In this document: positions 11,314-22,890 of the stretch, in pieces
Position numbering within the stretch: the first letter of the stretch is position 1
Layout of the letters: each line of letters begins with the position of its first letter
Assembly: GCF_016086655.4 (NCBI RefSeq)
Contig: NC_052132.2
Span: 4,156,805 to 4,220,804 of the forward strand
Direction of reading: 5' to 3'
Length of the DNA: 64,000 nt
Origin: Lepeophtheirus salmonis
Taxonomy: Eukaryota; Arthropoda; Copepoda; Siphonostomatoida; Caligidae
Made by a program: the position numbers and the translations under genes
Notes under the pieces: generated by a model
What the model was told of the DNA's origin: nothing
What the model saw: the letters and a program-made list of their open reading frames with translations, nothing else
Database searches by the model: none

Positions 11314-12898
11314 ACAGATTCAATTTTTATATTTTTTCTTGAAGAATAAAAAAATAGCGATGACAAATTGAGAAAAAACAATAATATAATTATTTTTTGA
11401 CTTAATGTTCTTTAAATTTTATATAATGATCTTCCCGCTTTTTTTTCATTTTTAATCAATAGTGATTGTGAGATTTGATTTATTTTATACAGTCCTTCAT
11501 GTATTTAACAAGTATAACCCCTTTTTTTCTTCTTACTCTGTTGGTATATAATATACATCTGGAAGCATTATATATATACATTATTTTAATTTAGTCGTTC
11601 CATGGCTCTAAAATTGAATCAATGGTACTTTTTATAGACTTTTTAACATCAGTTTCAAGTCCAATCAAACATTAATAGTTAAAACACTAATAAAGAAGAA
11701 TTATATTGACAGCTGACCAAAAAATCTTCAAAAAAAAAAAGAATAAGAAAAATACTATGAATTAATTGATATTAAGCCAATTACGGCTGAAGAAAAAGTT
11801 ATGGATTCCACTGGTGAACAATTATATATATAATCACATTGAATTGACTAGTATATGATTTAAAGGAGGTGACTCTACTGATGATGAACTCAAAAAAAGG
11901 TATTGGATATGATTTATATTTTTATGTAAATTTGTATAAATAAAGAACTTAAAATCAATTGATTGTCAAAGTTTGTACCCAAAACTTTCAATATCATACT
12001 ATTTTAAATTTTGGGTTCCTACTCTTTATATACATACATATATATATCGATATTTCTAAATAAAAAATATTGCCAGAATAATTACTTGTTATATATACTT
12101 GTTTTTTTGGACACTTTTTCATTCCTTTCTGTCATACGAGATTGCAAGTGAATAAAAAATCTCAACATAAAGAGTAGTTTCAAAAAATATAATTCTTATT
12201 AAGCAGATTAACTTTCAAAACAAAGAACAAGAAGATAAAAAAATCGACAAAATCATTTCAAACTCCATGTCACTAGAATAATGCGATGTAAAACTCAACA
12301 TAAAATGCTATGTAATTTGTTTTAATATCAATTAAATGATATTTTTATCAGCATATTTCTGGTTTTATTTATATTTTTAACTATTTTGATACTTTTTGAC
12401 ACTTTTTATTTATGAAAAACTTAACACCAACGATGTTAACATGTTTTATCGATATGAAATAAACTTAACAAAGGAAAAAACTAGTATTAAATAAATATTA
12501 TTTAGAAGTTTTATGTATATGAACATATCTCTTTTCGTCACACGTCATTGAAATGTTCACACTTCCTTAAAAAAATATGTATATATGGCTGATATTGCCT
12601 AATATACATATACTTGTTCCTATCCTGAGGTCTTCTTGATCTCTTTTACTTAAATGATTCCTTGGAGGTTATATGGTGTGCTTGCTTAAAAAAATAATTT
12701 ATGTTATTTGAAAATTTATGAAAGGAGAAGAAACTTCAAGGTTTCAATTTTAGAGTATATTTATATCAGATGCAGTACATATACAATAGAAAAGAAAAGT
12801 ATAGGATCCCTCACCGAATTTGTAACTTTCATTATGGACAAAGAAAAGAACAGTCTATAACTTAAATGCTATGATTATTTTTATAGGGGGAGGTATTA
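11314..12898. other. AT-rich spacer, nothing recognised
   Basis: About 1.6 kb without an open frame of interest, a transposase motif or an obvious terminal repeat. Confidence 0.4.
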
Positions 12899-12900
12899 TA

Positions 12901-14334
12901 CCGAGTGGTCTATTAAAATCTGAACACATTGAACTTTAAACTTCTACAAAATATCATTTATTTATTAACAATAGATTTTCAACAAAGCTAATACTATATT
13001 GGGACATCAGAAAGTCTTGGAACATAATCAACGTTGAATAATAAACTACACCGAGCACATTTAAGTGAAATTATTAAGATTTTTTTTTTCAACTTGTTTA
13101 TTACTCATGAGAGAACCTTTTTACGAATTTGAGCACCTTCAGCCTCAATCAGACGCTCCATGTGACCCCCACAATGCTTTGTAAACGTTGACAACGTAGT
13201 GCTTAGACATTGATTGCACTCTTTCTTAACCTATTGATGTAGGAAGTCAATACTGATGTGACTTTATCTAAAGGCCTTTCTTTCAATTACCACAAGACAC
13301 TATAATCAAGGAGATTCAGGCTGGGACTCTGCAGTAGACAGAAGTCCTTCGGCCATCCAATCCTGCACAATTTTTACCGTTTGTGCAGGAGCCCCATCCT
13401 GTTGAAAGTAATAATCTGTTTTTTATGTATTTGTGATCATGCAAACCTAGGGAAGCAATTTTATTTACAAAATCATCAAGAAATCGGTGCTTGTCAATCT
13501 TTATCCAACAGGGAGCCAAATTAGCCTCATTTTGTGACCTTCAAATCAAACAATGCCGAGCATCATTACTGAGGCCGGAAGTTTGGTCGGGCCACTTCAC
13601 AGAAGTTCAAGGTGACATCTTCAAAACTCACAAACGATCATTTGGCCTATTGACAACGGGATCACTGCAAATTTCTCCTCGTTCGAGAAAAAAAAATCTG
13701 AGAGGAATAATGGCCTCTTGGCCAGACAATTGAAGGTTTAAGAGGTCCTTTGTGTGTGTTACGGCTTCAATAACTATAATAACTATTGATTTTATCTGGA
13801 AGGCGTTCCAAGACCTGAATTTTGTTGTATATTATTATTAACTCAAGTAATTGTGAAGCTTTTTGCTGAGATCAAATTATAATTGTTGTCGTTGTTGATT
13901 TAGCAAATGTCGTTCAATATGTCGGAGAGACTTGCCACAAGCTTTCTTACGGCATTACACAGCGTGAAAGAGCTCCTTCGCCAAGTCCGTTATCGTCATG
14001 TTCGGATTTTTCGAAAAACTTTTCCCCCCGGTTTCAGACTTTATTTTGATTTGGCTTCCGCTTCTATGACGATCACTGATGTCTTAGCCATTGTTGATCT
14101 TAACCCTAACTCTCCAGAAGTTGGGTCTTGTAGCCATTAAGTGTCTTTGCGATATCAGAATTGCTAAATCCAGCGCGGACATAAACGAGCTACTTCTTGT
14201 CTTTTTTCCTCCATTTTCGTTAATATTTATCCTAGAGACTTGGTAAGTAAGACGTTCAAAAGGTTAAATAAAACTGACCAAAATATCTTTAAAGCTCAAT
14301 TAAAGCCACGTTTTAAAACTTTGTACCAGCCCGG
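12901..14334 (-). mobile_element. Full-length (1434 bp) decayed mariner with TA-flanked ends
   Basis: The ends read CCGAGTGGTCTATTAAAATC on the left and, on the minus strand, CCGGGCTGGTACAAAGTTTT on the right. They are imperfect inverted repeats with TA outside each end. The minus strand encodes a broken transposase: the N terminus EEKRQEVARLC near 14195-14215, basic linker blocks near 13980, a motif ending in QDWMAE near 13350 (the DGAPAHT...QDWM region), and the C terminus MERLIEAEGAQIRKK near 13125-13160. The length equals that of typical autonomous mariners, but frames are broken throughout. A 142-bp piece of the same family lies at 16115-16256. Confidence 0.8.
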
Positions 14335-14369
14335 TAAATAAATGTGCGTCTGAGCCTTCTTAATCATTA

Positions 14370-14660
14370 ATATAGCCCCCTTAGCGGCACTGATGGATTA
14401 CAGGCGGCAGTGAAAGACTTGATACCCTCTGAATAGTATTCCTCTGTCATGGCATCCCAGTTCTGGCTGACGGTAGCTTTGAGGGCTTCGGTACTTGGAT
14501 GATGAACACTGCAGGCCTTCGCCTCCACATGCATCCAAAAAGTGTAGTTTAGGTGTTTTTTTTAAACAAATTGTTTATGCTTCAATATATCGAAATATTA
14601 ATTAATTTCAATTACTCAAGCTTCATTAATTAATGAATTAGTAAGTAATCAGATGTATAT
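14370..14660 (-). pseudogene. Mariner C-terminal fragment plus terminal region
   Basis: The minus strand reads MHVEAKACSVHHPSTEALKA then NWDAMTEEYY near 14430-14545, a clear mariner C terminus (the 'WxxVExKACxxxHPNxExLKAsV' pattern). It stops in CNPSVPL near 14390. The adjoining 14560-14660 matches 3000-3105. N-terminal and catalytic parts are absent. Confidence 0.7.
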
Positions 14661-15490
14661 GTATTAACAAAACAAGTAAGAGTTTGAAGGAACAAAAATG
14701 CTCAGTTTTATCCCAAGAATAGCATGACCGCCGTCACTCATACTGGTGGAAAAAATATATTTTGGGTGTATTTCTCTACTTAGCCGAAATGACAACTTCA
14801 CCACGTCAAAGGGTCCTCCGAAAAATCTTGGCCGACAACTTTTTTCACCCAGAGCATCTCACTAAAATTGATGTATCTTCCACCACGACATTGATCCAAA
14901 ACATACGCTAAAATTAATTAACACCTTTACTTATGCTAATAGTCAAGTGAAAAAGATTCATAATGTACTTTTTTATAGAAATAAATTTAGCTAAATGTAA
15001 AATATAATCATTTCCTTTTTCCTGACATAACCAATAGTTGTTTCTCGAAAGAAAAAAAACATAAATCAATAATATATATGAATAGGTCACTTTGTCGTCA
15101 TCAATACAAAAACTTTTATAAACTGTAACAAATAAATATAAACTGATATAATCAATGCTGGTCATTGTTTTATTATATATTATGGATTTGTTTTACATCA
15201 ATAAACTTTTATTAATATGATAACTGACAGGCAACTTTGTATGTATGCATATTATTCGATTTTTTAAGTACATTGTACAGAAAGTCCACACTTATTTGCA
15301 GTTAATCAATTATTCGCTGTTATATTCTTGAAATATAGTGTTTAGGAGCAAAACGAAGACATAATTTTGATTACTTTTATCTATATATTGTTTATTTTAA
15401 CGCAACTTTTTTTAAGTATCAGCGTGTTAAGGTTTCAAATTTGACAATTCTCATCCCTTAACAGTTTGTATTTCCACATATTAGTTTAAG
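14661..15490. other. Spacer, partly GC-richer, unresolved
   Basis: The segment 14700-14910 is GC-richer with stop-interrupted frames on both strands (for example LADNFFHPEHLTKIDV on plus). It is probably transposon-derived, but I cannot name the family. The remainder is AT-rich. Confidence 0.3.
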
Positions 15491-16020
15491 ATGGAGTCAA
15501 CTGAAGATATCTGTAATGTCATTGTCTATTCCAGGAAGCTTGTGGGTACTATAAAAAAGCTTAAGCAGGGTAGAAAAGACTTTATCAAGAACCCTAGTAG
15601 GTGGGAAAATAACAAAATTTGTACAAATGAGTTTCTGACATGTCTATGAGTGAAAATCGAGGCCAAGCCTGAACATCAAGAAATATTCTTACTTGAACAT
15701 TATGGAGAGGGTGATGAAGCGCTGAATGAACGATAATTACTGAGGAAGCAATTACGTTATTAACAAAATTCAACTCCATCATGCACAAAAGTTCATTTGT
15801 CCGAAATTGGTCCAAGAAAAACTAGGTGGGATTTTGGAAATGAGAATTGTGGATTCCTTCATTACATGGCCTTTTGCATCTCGACTATGCCGTGTGATGC
15901 TTGTACGACATCTCACAAAATGAGGCGTATCTCGAAGCTACAGTTGAGAGGAGTTGACCAATATGTCCGAGGATTTCATCGTGCAAAGCGTTCAAAGGCT
16001 GTGTAGAGCTAATTTTGGCT
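15491..16020 (+). mobile_element. Internally deleted mariner, same family as 4913-5405
   Basis: From ATG 15491 the N terminus (VIVYSRKLVGTIKKLKQGR, then NEFLTCL and VKIEAKPEH) is a diverged version of that at 4913-5160. It is interrupted by a stop near 15648. A C-terminal block, TNMSEDFIVQSVQRLCRAN, is read at 15955-16010. The catalytic core is missing or unreadable. Two independently deleted copies of one family suggest that such deletion derivatives are common here. Confidence 0.65.
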
Positions 16021-16114
16021 TAAGAATTTTGGAAAAATAAATTATTTATCTACAATTTAACTTTTAGGAAAAACTTTTTTTTAACTATAAAAATTCTGCA
16101 TAAGTGGTAGAGGA

Positions 16115-16256
16115 AGGAGAGGAATAATGGCCTCTTGGCCAGACAGTTGAAGGTTTAAGAGGTCCTTTGTGTGTTTTACGGCTTCAATAACTATAATAAC
16201 TATTGATTTTATCCAGAAGGCGTTCCAAAACCTGAATTTTGTTGTATATTATTATT
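16115..16256 (-). repeat. 142-bp fragment of the 12901-14334 mariner
   Basis: It is nearly identical to 13700-13841, with shared blocks GAATAATGGCCTCTTGGCC and CAATAACTATAATAACTATT and about half a dozen differences. It corresponds to an internal part of that transposase gene, so it is a second, severely truncated insertion. Confidence 0.9.
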
Positions 16257-16364
16257 CACGGAAAGACTGTCCAACTTCTACCGACAACTCTTAGCAAACT
16301 ATCATGAAGCAACATAAAGATAATTCACTAATACGAATAATATAGGTTTCAATCATTTGCAGGT

Positions 16365-16390
16365 CAACCGCAAATAACGAGGACTCACTG
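16365..16390 (-). mobile_element. pogo/Tigger-like terminal inverted repeat
   Basis: On the minus strand, from a TA at 16391-16392, it reads CAGTGAGTCCTCGTTATTTG followed by CGG. This closely resembles the ends of pogo/Tigger DNA transposons. The opposite end was not located (about 16258 on the left is a possibility), so the size of the element is unknown. Confidence 0.5.
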
Positions 16391-16392
16391 TA

Positions 16393-17960
16393 GTATGAAT
16401 GAAAGGATTTTATCATTTAAAATAATAGACTTCTTCAAGGAGTGATTGATTTGGTAATAGGTACGTAGATTTGAAACCTTGCTTTCTAAAACTCAAGAGG
16501 TACAGAGAATATTTTCGGTATTTGTTCCAAATGAATAGTTTTTATAAAAAGTACTAGAATTCATCAGTATAATATACGTATATTTATTGACGTCTACTTT
16601 TCTCTAAAAAAGATAATCGCTTGTTATCCATCAAAGCTTCGCCTTAAAACCTTACGTATTAGTTCATCAAAATAATTAAACTAAATCGAGTAATTATTAT
16701 TAGGTTCACGGGTTCTAAATGTCTCTTAATATGTAGGAAGATAGAAAGTCGTTCGTTGATTATACTCTTTGTAAGTTTCATTTTTTTTTTTTAAATTAAC
16801 TCAGGCTTGCAAAAGATCATAATCCTTGGTAGTTATTTAAACAAGTACTGTTCAGGTTTTGGTAACCCAAAATGAAATGAAATGGATCTTTTATTTACTA
16901 AATCAACAACTGGTTTCTTCGTATTTTTCCCCCCTTAACCCTATTCGATGCTTCGTGAAAATGCAGCTACGTAAAATGAATTTGTACGACGTGTAAAATC
17001 AAAAAAGAACTTGTCTAATAACCAAAATTATTTACAAGTAACACTACCATTGGTCCTTCTCTTCTAGATATTGTCACTTTTTAATTTATAAATTTTATCA
17101 TTTTGAAAAAATTATATTATAAAGTTGATATGCCATCGTGTGTGTTGCGATATAAATCATTCAATTAGAAAATAATTCATGTTCAGTGTATTTACAAACT
17201 GAAAATCAAATATATCATTTGTTATAGATATGACGTAAAAAACTAGAAATCGGCTAAGTTTTCCAGATATCGGCTAAATGATAACTGTTTTGGCTCGGAA
17301 TGTTAAAAGTTGGCTAGATATAGCTAAAAACCAACTTCGTTCTCCCAGATATAGAATAGATCTAAATAAAGAAGAAATAAAGTTCAGTGACTAATCAAGG
17401 ACCAAACTTTATAAGCTTTAGACTAATATGCAGGACTGAAATGGACAGGACTGCAGTGTTTAGTCTCAAATAAGGACCGTTGCAACACTACACGTAACAC
17501 ACAGTAGGACGCTGCCGTCCCCACTCTTTTTCAGCCAGCCAAGATACTTTGATTAATTTTTAGGAATCCCACTGAGCAGGCAGTGTAAAATTTTAGTAAC
17601 CCACGTAAAAAAGTATATAGATGATGGATGTCAGGCTAGTGATTTTTGGGAATATGATTTTTAGTTTATAACGTTATGGAAAGCAAAGTTAGTTTGAATG
17701 AGAAATACATTTTAATGAAAGAATATCACCCCAAGATACTTCAACACAAAAAAAAATACAAATTAATATAGTATATAAAAATAAATAATAATAATCATTT
17801 GAAACTGCCGCTTTCAATGCCTTTTCAGTTTAAGGATTTACACGCTTTGGTAGGGAAGAAGACAAAAAAAGAGAAGTAGAAGCGGGAGGGGGGGGGCACT
17901 ATAACGAAACGATTATTTTGATATTGAACCAACCTCTCGTATCTTTCTTTTTATTATTAC
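16393..17960. other. Spacer upstream of the gene at 18009
   Basis: No open frame or transposase motif is seen. A G run lies near 17887-17896 and pyrimidine-rich sequence at 17941-17976, just upstream of the promoter. Confidence 0.4.
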
Positions 17961-17978
17961 TATTTTTCTTCCTCCTTT

Positions 17979-18011
17979 TATAATATGGTTCGTGTCTACA
18001 AAGTATTCAGT
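17979..18011 (+). promoter_or_regulatory. Candidate core promoter: TATA box plus initiator
   Basis: TATAATA lies at 17979-17985 and the arthropod-type initiator TCAGT at 18007-18011. Taking the A at 18009 as +1 puts the TATA box at -30, the canonical spacing. About 175 bp downstream there is a plausible splice donor, and the next exon carries an ATG in good context. TATA and TCAGT are short and common in AT-rich DNA, so the spacing and the downstream gene structure are the main support. Confidence 0.45.
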
Positions 18012-18183
18012 AGTACATTTGCAGTTGTACCAGTGGAGAAGGTGGTGGGGTGATCATGATGATCGGATCGTTCGTCGTCGTTGTTGGTTGGTTATAGGAC
18101 ACAAGAGGAGGTAGTGAAAGGAAAAAGACGAAGAAGAGATCCTCAAACAACAGGGGACAGGGGATTTGAAGACACAAACAAAG
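18009..18183 (+). other. Candidate non-coding exon 1 (5' UTR)
   Basis: This stretch is distinctly GC-richer than its surroundings and ends in AAAG before a GTATTG donor at 18184. It contains a small upstream ORF at 18056-18097 (two ATGs, 13 codons, ending GWL-stop). The assignment rests on composition, the promoter pair and the donor. The following intron would end at the TATTTTAG acceptor at 19201-19208. Confidence 0.4.
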
Positions 18184-19208
18184 GTATTGTATACACTAAT
18201 TGAGGTTGTAAATTGTTTTGCAACCCACAAAGTCTAGTGTGATGCTTTAAAAAATCCATAAAGGTTAATATTCGTGGGTCAAAAATGTATTATATAATAA
18301 AAATATTCATTTCTTTTCTTTTGGAAAAGAAACACCAATAATCATTTATATTTCAAATTAATTTCTTTTTGCTTAAAAAATTTATGCAAAATCTAAGCGT
18401 TATTCCTTTCTAAACAGAGTCAGCAAACATTTGTAGTTTTTTTATCTTTGAAATGCAAGGTTTGAAGACTCTACATTAATTACAAGCCCATTTTAAGGAG
18501 TCTACTTTTTTTTTAATAAGGATCAAAAAAAGTTATCTATGAGTCAAAAATAAATTAAAAGAATATAAACATTTATCTGTATATTTTTTATTTTTTTGTG
18601 AATAAAACACCAATTATTTATGTTTTAAAAAAATTATATTGACTTAAAAATTAATGCAAAATCAAGACATTATTATTTTCTAATCAGACCCATAATTTTT
18701 GGTAGTTTTTTACCTTTCTCAAGCTTTTATGATAAATTTTTAAGTCCATTCTGTGGAGAATATTTTTTTTAAATGATCAAAAAAAGTTATCCATGGTCAA
18801 AAATTTATTTAAGAATCGAAACAAAGTCTACAAATACTCCAAAATTTCACGTGAAATTTTTTGGTATTCATCAGCATCATGTACTATTAGATTTAAAAAT
18901 GAAATTTAAAAGATGTATTTTTCAGTAATTTTGATAACTGTTATCTGTGTTCTTGCATGACTGAAATGTTTCGTGCTCAAGGCAAGGAATGTTGATTTTG
19001 ATTTAATTATCACTGTTCAATATTATTATTTTCAATATATTACTTTTACTAAAGAATGGAAAATTTTATATTTCCTAGCCACTAAGTGTAAGTCGACTTT
19101 TATAGGCTTTTATTATCGGGGTTGAGAAAAAAAATAAACAAGTATATATCATTATAGGTATGAATGCCTGATAAATTGAATATTTATGGATATTTTTCTA
19201 TATTTTAG
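18184..19208 (+). other. Intron 1 of the split gene (inferred)
   Basis: It is AT-rich from a GT at 18184 to an AG at 19207-19208, with a T-rich acceptor. Two loosely similar blocks (around 18300-18560 and 18595-18810, both with TCAAAAAAAGTTATC and NAAAATTTATT motifs) look like an old local duplication. No coding potential is visible. Confidence 0.45.
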
Positions 19209-19224
19209 AGTCAAGTGTTACAAA

Positions 19225-19404
19225 ATGGCGGCTATTATAGCTCAAATGAACCGGGCAAAATGGGAACGGAAGAAAAACAAGAAGAAGCACATTGCCACTA
19301 ATAAAAGCGGTCTGTTTATCCCTCCATTTGATGATGGACCCTTTGTACCTGAGAAGCACAATAAATACCTCAGAAATCATAAAAAGTACCTGCAAAAAAT
19401 TAGA
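19225..19404 (+). CDS. First coding exon of a split membrane-protein gene (60 codons)
   Basis: The start ATG is at 19225 in good context (ACAAAATGGCG). The exon begins at 19209 after a TATTTTAG acceptor and ends in ATT-AGA at 19404 before a GTAAGT donor, leaving phase 0. The peptide MAAIIAQMNRAKWERKKNKK is strongly basic. It then contains SGLFIPPFDDGPFVPEKHNK and a second basic run ending LQKIR. Codon use and GC content stand out from the surroundings, and there is no stop until just past the donor. Joined in phase 0 to the exon at 38084, it would make a 147-residue protein with a cytosolic basic N-terminal part and a C-terminal membrane helix. I do not recognise the family. Additional exons inside the 18.7-kb intron cannot be excluded. 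The open frame also continues upstream of the ATG through the acceptor, so an earlier coding exon is possible. Confidence 0.65.
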
Positions 19405-20009
19405 GTAAGTCTTTCATGAAAAGTTATATTTTTTCCTTCATTTTTCCTTTTCCATTAACTCTGTCAAGACATTGTGTAGTCAACCCCGTACAAAGACAAG
19501 GTCCTTGAAATTATTGAAGGACTTGAATTATTGACTTTCTACAGTACATATGTACATGCTTTAAAGGACCATGAAGGAAGAAATTATTTTTTTGCTTCAG
19601 TATGATCTAAGAGTAATGCCATTAGCTTAAACAAACACTTTTGTAAGTCATGCAATAATTTATATACATGTATTAATGTTTAGTTCCATAATTTGATATT
19701 TCAAATACAAAGGGATAAATATCTAATTATTTTACATTTCAAATTCCAATAATTCATTTTTTTTTTATGTATTTGAATATTGTGATTATTTGAAGGGGTT
19801 TCCTTAATGAAGTATTAATGTTCTTTGGTATAGCGTTACTATAGTAGTATCAGCGTACTAATTCATAAAAAATAGTACTCTACTTCACGGGGAAAAAAAA
19901 TCCTGTAATTTATTTACTCTTGCCCTGAACAAGACTATCCGTTATTATAAAAAAAAAAAAATTAGCCCTCTGTTAGTGAACTGGGATATAATATAGCCCA
20001 AGATTAATA

Positions 20010-20235
20010 ATAATGCTTCTTATTCCTTTGAATCTACATTTTTTGTCTAATACTTTTGAGTATACTCCTCAAACATTAAATTAGATTATTTGTTTTTCTT
20101 TATTGATCGTCTTAATGTCTTGTTTCAGATTTATTCTTATATTTAGTCAAAATTTGGTGAATTTAATTAACTGTCTCGCATAAAAAGCTGTACCTTTGTT
20201 TTTTCTTTTATTGAATTTTATATTTTCGAAACTTA
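20010..20235 (+). repeat. Repeat family B, copy 2
   Basis: It shares ATGCTTCTTATTCCTTTG, the ACTTTTGAGTATACTCCTC region, CATTAAATTAGATTAT, CTTGTTTCAGATTTATTC, GGTGAATTTAATTAACTGTC and CCTTTGTTTTTTC with the other copies. The copies at 20010 and 20630 are direct repeats about 400 bp apart. Confidence 0.65.
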
Positions 20236-20629
20236 TTGGTACTAATTTGATTTCTAAATTCATACAATAGTGCTTATTTTATAATTATTGCTCTCTCTTC
20301 TGGAATAAATAAATAAATTATGATAGCCTTCGTAAATAAAAAAATATTTTCATGTAGGAACTTTAATTTGAGTCTGATCTTCAAATTTCATATTATTGAT
20401 ATTTTGTTAGTTTCATATAATTAATCATATGTATTTGAAATAACTCTTAATGAGGTAATTGGGTTTTTCAATTGATATACCATATTTAAAGATTCATCCG
20501 TATATAGATAGGTACAATAAACTTTACAAAATAACTTTGTAAATGGTGAAAAAATTAAATTAAGATGTTCTATTAACTTTCTGTTAGAGAACTGACACGA
20601 CACAGTTGCAAGTAAATCTGTCAAATTAT

Positions 20630-20850
20630 TAAAATGTTTTATTTCTTTTGAATATATATTTTATCCGTGATACCTTTCAGAATGCTCCTGAATCATTAAA
20701 TCTGGTTATATGATATTTTCTTTATAAATTGGTTATGTTTTGTAAAGGATTTATTCCTAAATTTAGCAATATTTTATCCAGGTTTAGTGAATTTATTAAA
20801 CTGTTTTGTTTGAAAGGCGTTCCTTGTTTTCCCTTTTGATTTATTTGATT
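20630..20850 (+). repeat. Repeat family B, copy 3
   Basis: The same blocks occur in the same order: GAATGCTCCTGAATCATTAA, GGATTTATTCCTAAATTTAG, GGTTTAGTGAATTTATTAAA, then GCGTTCCTTGTTTTCCC. It is moderately diverged from copy 2. Confidence 0.65.
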
Positions 20851-21433
20851 TTTTTTTAACGTAATGAATTTTAAATTTGAAATATTGTAGCTGTTATTTA
20901 ATATAATACACGCAACTTGATCAAAACTGAGGGATATAAATTTGATAAGCAAAATTCCAAATTATGAGTCCAAAAATGAACAGAATACTTTAAAAAATGT
21001 TACAACATCCAATTTATATAATTATTATAATAGTTCAACTTTGCTATGATGTAATAAAGACGTTATATTTATTTTTTATCCAGTTCACTAACTAGTTTTA
21101 TGAAAATGAGCATCTAAAGTATCAAAGATATTAATAAATAAACTATTTTATTAAAATTACTTTATTTTAAATTAAGATGCCTCAAAGGATTGATTTTCAG
21201 GAAAAAAAATAATTTATTTAAATTAAAACATACTAATCAATGTTTAATAAGGTTAAGTGACATACTCAATTTTGATAAATAAGCTCAAATATCTGATTTG
21301 GCATTGAATTCAGAAGCTTTTTGATTAACTTGATGGTGAAGGGATATCCATCTTCTTTTAAGATTGTCCTCTCTAATGAAATGACACACATTCATACATA
21401 TAGACATTTCGGAAGGAACGTGAGGAACCTCAC
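20851..21433. other. AT-rich intronic sequence, nothing recognised
   Basis: No coding motif is seen. It may include the 5' part of the hAT element that follows, too decayed to read. Confidence 0.3.
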
Positions 21434-21655
21434 GTGACGTTCCTGTTGTCGGTTTCATTTTCAGAAGGGGATAAAAGATTATACTTAGCCCTTCGGCGTA
21501 TAAAAATATATTTGAGGAACCGATTCAATAAAGATCGTGTCACAGCAGTTGTAATTTTGAACATTAAACGTGAAACAATTAACTTTATTGAGGCAAATAA
21601 GATGGAGGAGATCATCGACTAATTCACGAAACAAAATTATGCTAGTTAGCATTTT
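21434..21655 (+). pseudogene. hAT transposase C-terminal dimerisation domain
   Basis: The 62-codon frame reads LRNRFNKDRVTAVVILNIKR then EANKMEEIIDXFTKQN across a stop. It fits the extreme C terminus of hAT transposases ('LRSTMxQERLxxLALLxIxRd...InxdxVIDxFA'), which forms part of the hAT dimerisation fold. The zinc finger and RNase H-like catalytic core are not visible upstream. It is a 3' fragment, intact only over about 55 residues. Confidence 0.6.
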
Positions 21656-21804
21656 CTTCTTGACAATTCTTGATGTCTGTTAGTTGCATAATTTAGTGTT
21701 GCATGAAAAGTGCGTCAAAAATATTTGTTTTTGATTTTATCAACAAAAAAAAAAGATTCATATCTAACTGAGTTATCTTTTTTCTAATTTGAACACATAT
21801 ACGC

Positions 21805-21852
21805 ACATATATTGGGTGATTAAAAACTTGTTTTTAATCACCCAATATATGT
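21805..21852. repeat. Perfect 48-bp palindrome
   Basis: The arms at 21805-21826 and 21831-21852 are exact reverse complements (22 bp each) separated by CTTG. The left arm is ACATATATTGGGTGATTAAA followed by AA. A perfect arm of this length is not expected by chance and contrasts with the general decay around it, so it is recent or maintained. Confidence 0.95.
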
Positions 21853-21889
21853 ATTGTAGGGCTTAATATTGGATGTGTTGTCCCTAAGT

Positions 21890-22890
21890 GAGAGCCAGGG
21901 GTTCTCATACACTATTTGTGAAAGCCAAGATGTAGTGTAAATTAAACCAAATTCAAGAGGATTATTTTAAACATGTAAGATGGAACATTTTTTCGGTAAC
22001 CAGATTATTGGTCTCAGATTATGTGTCCCCAGGCGCATTTAGGACCTAGGGTAGGTAGTTAACAAGGTTTTGACATGTAATGTAATAAAAAAAAACTGGT
22101 TCCTCCACTTCCCATATGATTCAAGTGCCTATTTATTCATTAGTTACTATCATAAGTGCTTTATGCTCTGGACATATCCAACCTGTTGCAAAGAAGACTC
22201 CCCAAAATAATGTTTGATACAGTTTCCTATATTATAATAAAAGTTTTTTTGAAGTTATCGAGATTATAATGTAAATCAGTAAAAGACCCTATTAAAGAAA
22301 AAAAATCTGAGTGAACGAGTCTTAAGTGCACCTTATATCTGGTTGTCTGATTTAAATCAATTTCTTATTGATAGACGCCGAAATATATATTTTTTCTAAT
22401 TGTGATCTGAAATTCAAGGATGTCAATATAAGTGACATAATGAGTGCTGAAATGCTAAAAATAGTTATTAATTTATGTAATTGCAAATTATACAAAGCAA
22501 AAACCAATGTTACAAGAACGTATGCATCGGCATATCTAAAAAAATTAGTGTTGGTTCCTTGCAAGGAACGGTACAAGATGAGTATATGAGTATGTAGTTA
22601 TAGTTTTCTTTGATATTTTGTAAATATATTATATAGAAGAACAAATTTTAAAATAATTATGATGAAAAAGTATAACAGAAATTGTTAAATTATTTTGTGT
22701 GATATTAATAAAAATATTTTTGATGTTAGTGTACACTGATAAGTGGAGACTTATATACTCTATTTAATTTATTGTTCAAGTACCATCATGACTTATATTT
22801 TTGATTCTTTCCAAAAGTTTTAATGAAGTGAAAAAATTATGAAAATATAAAGAAATTGTTTTGTTACTCTGTGGTTTTTAAATTTTTTCC
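21890..22890. other. Intronic sequence with one unrecognised ORF
   Basis: A CAGGGGTTCTCA block at about 21897 resembles a hAT terminal sequence, but no partner was found. The 73-codon frame at 22368-22589 (+) and its minus-strand shadow match nothing I know. Confidence 0.3.
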
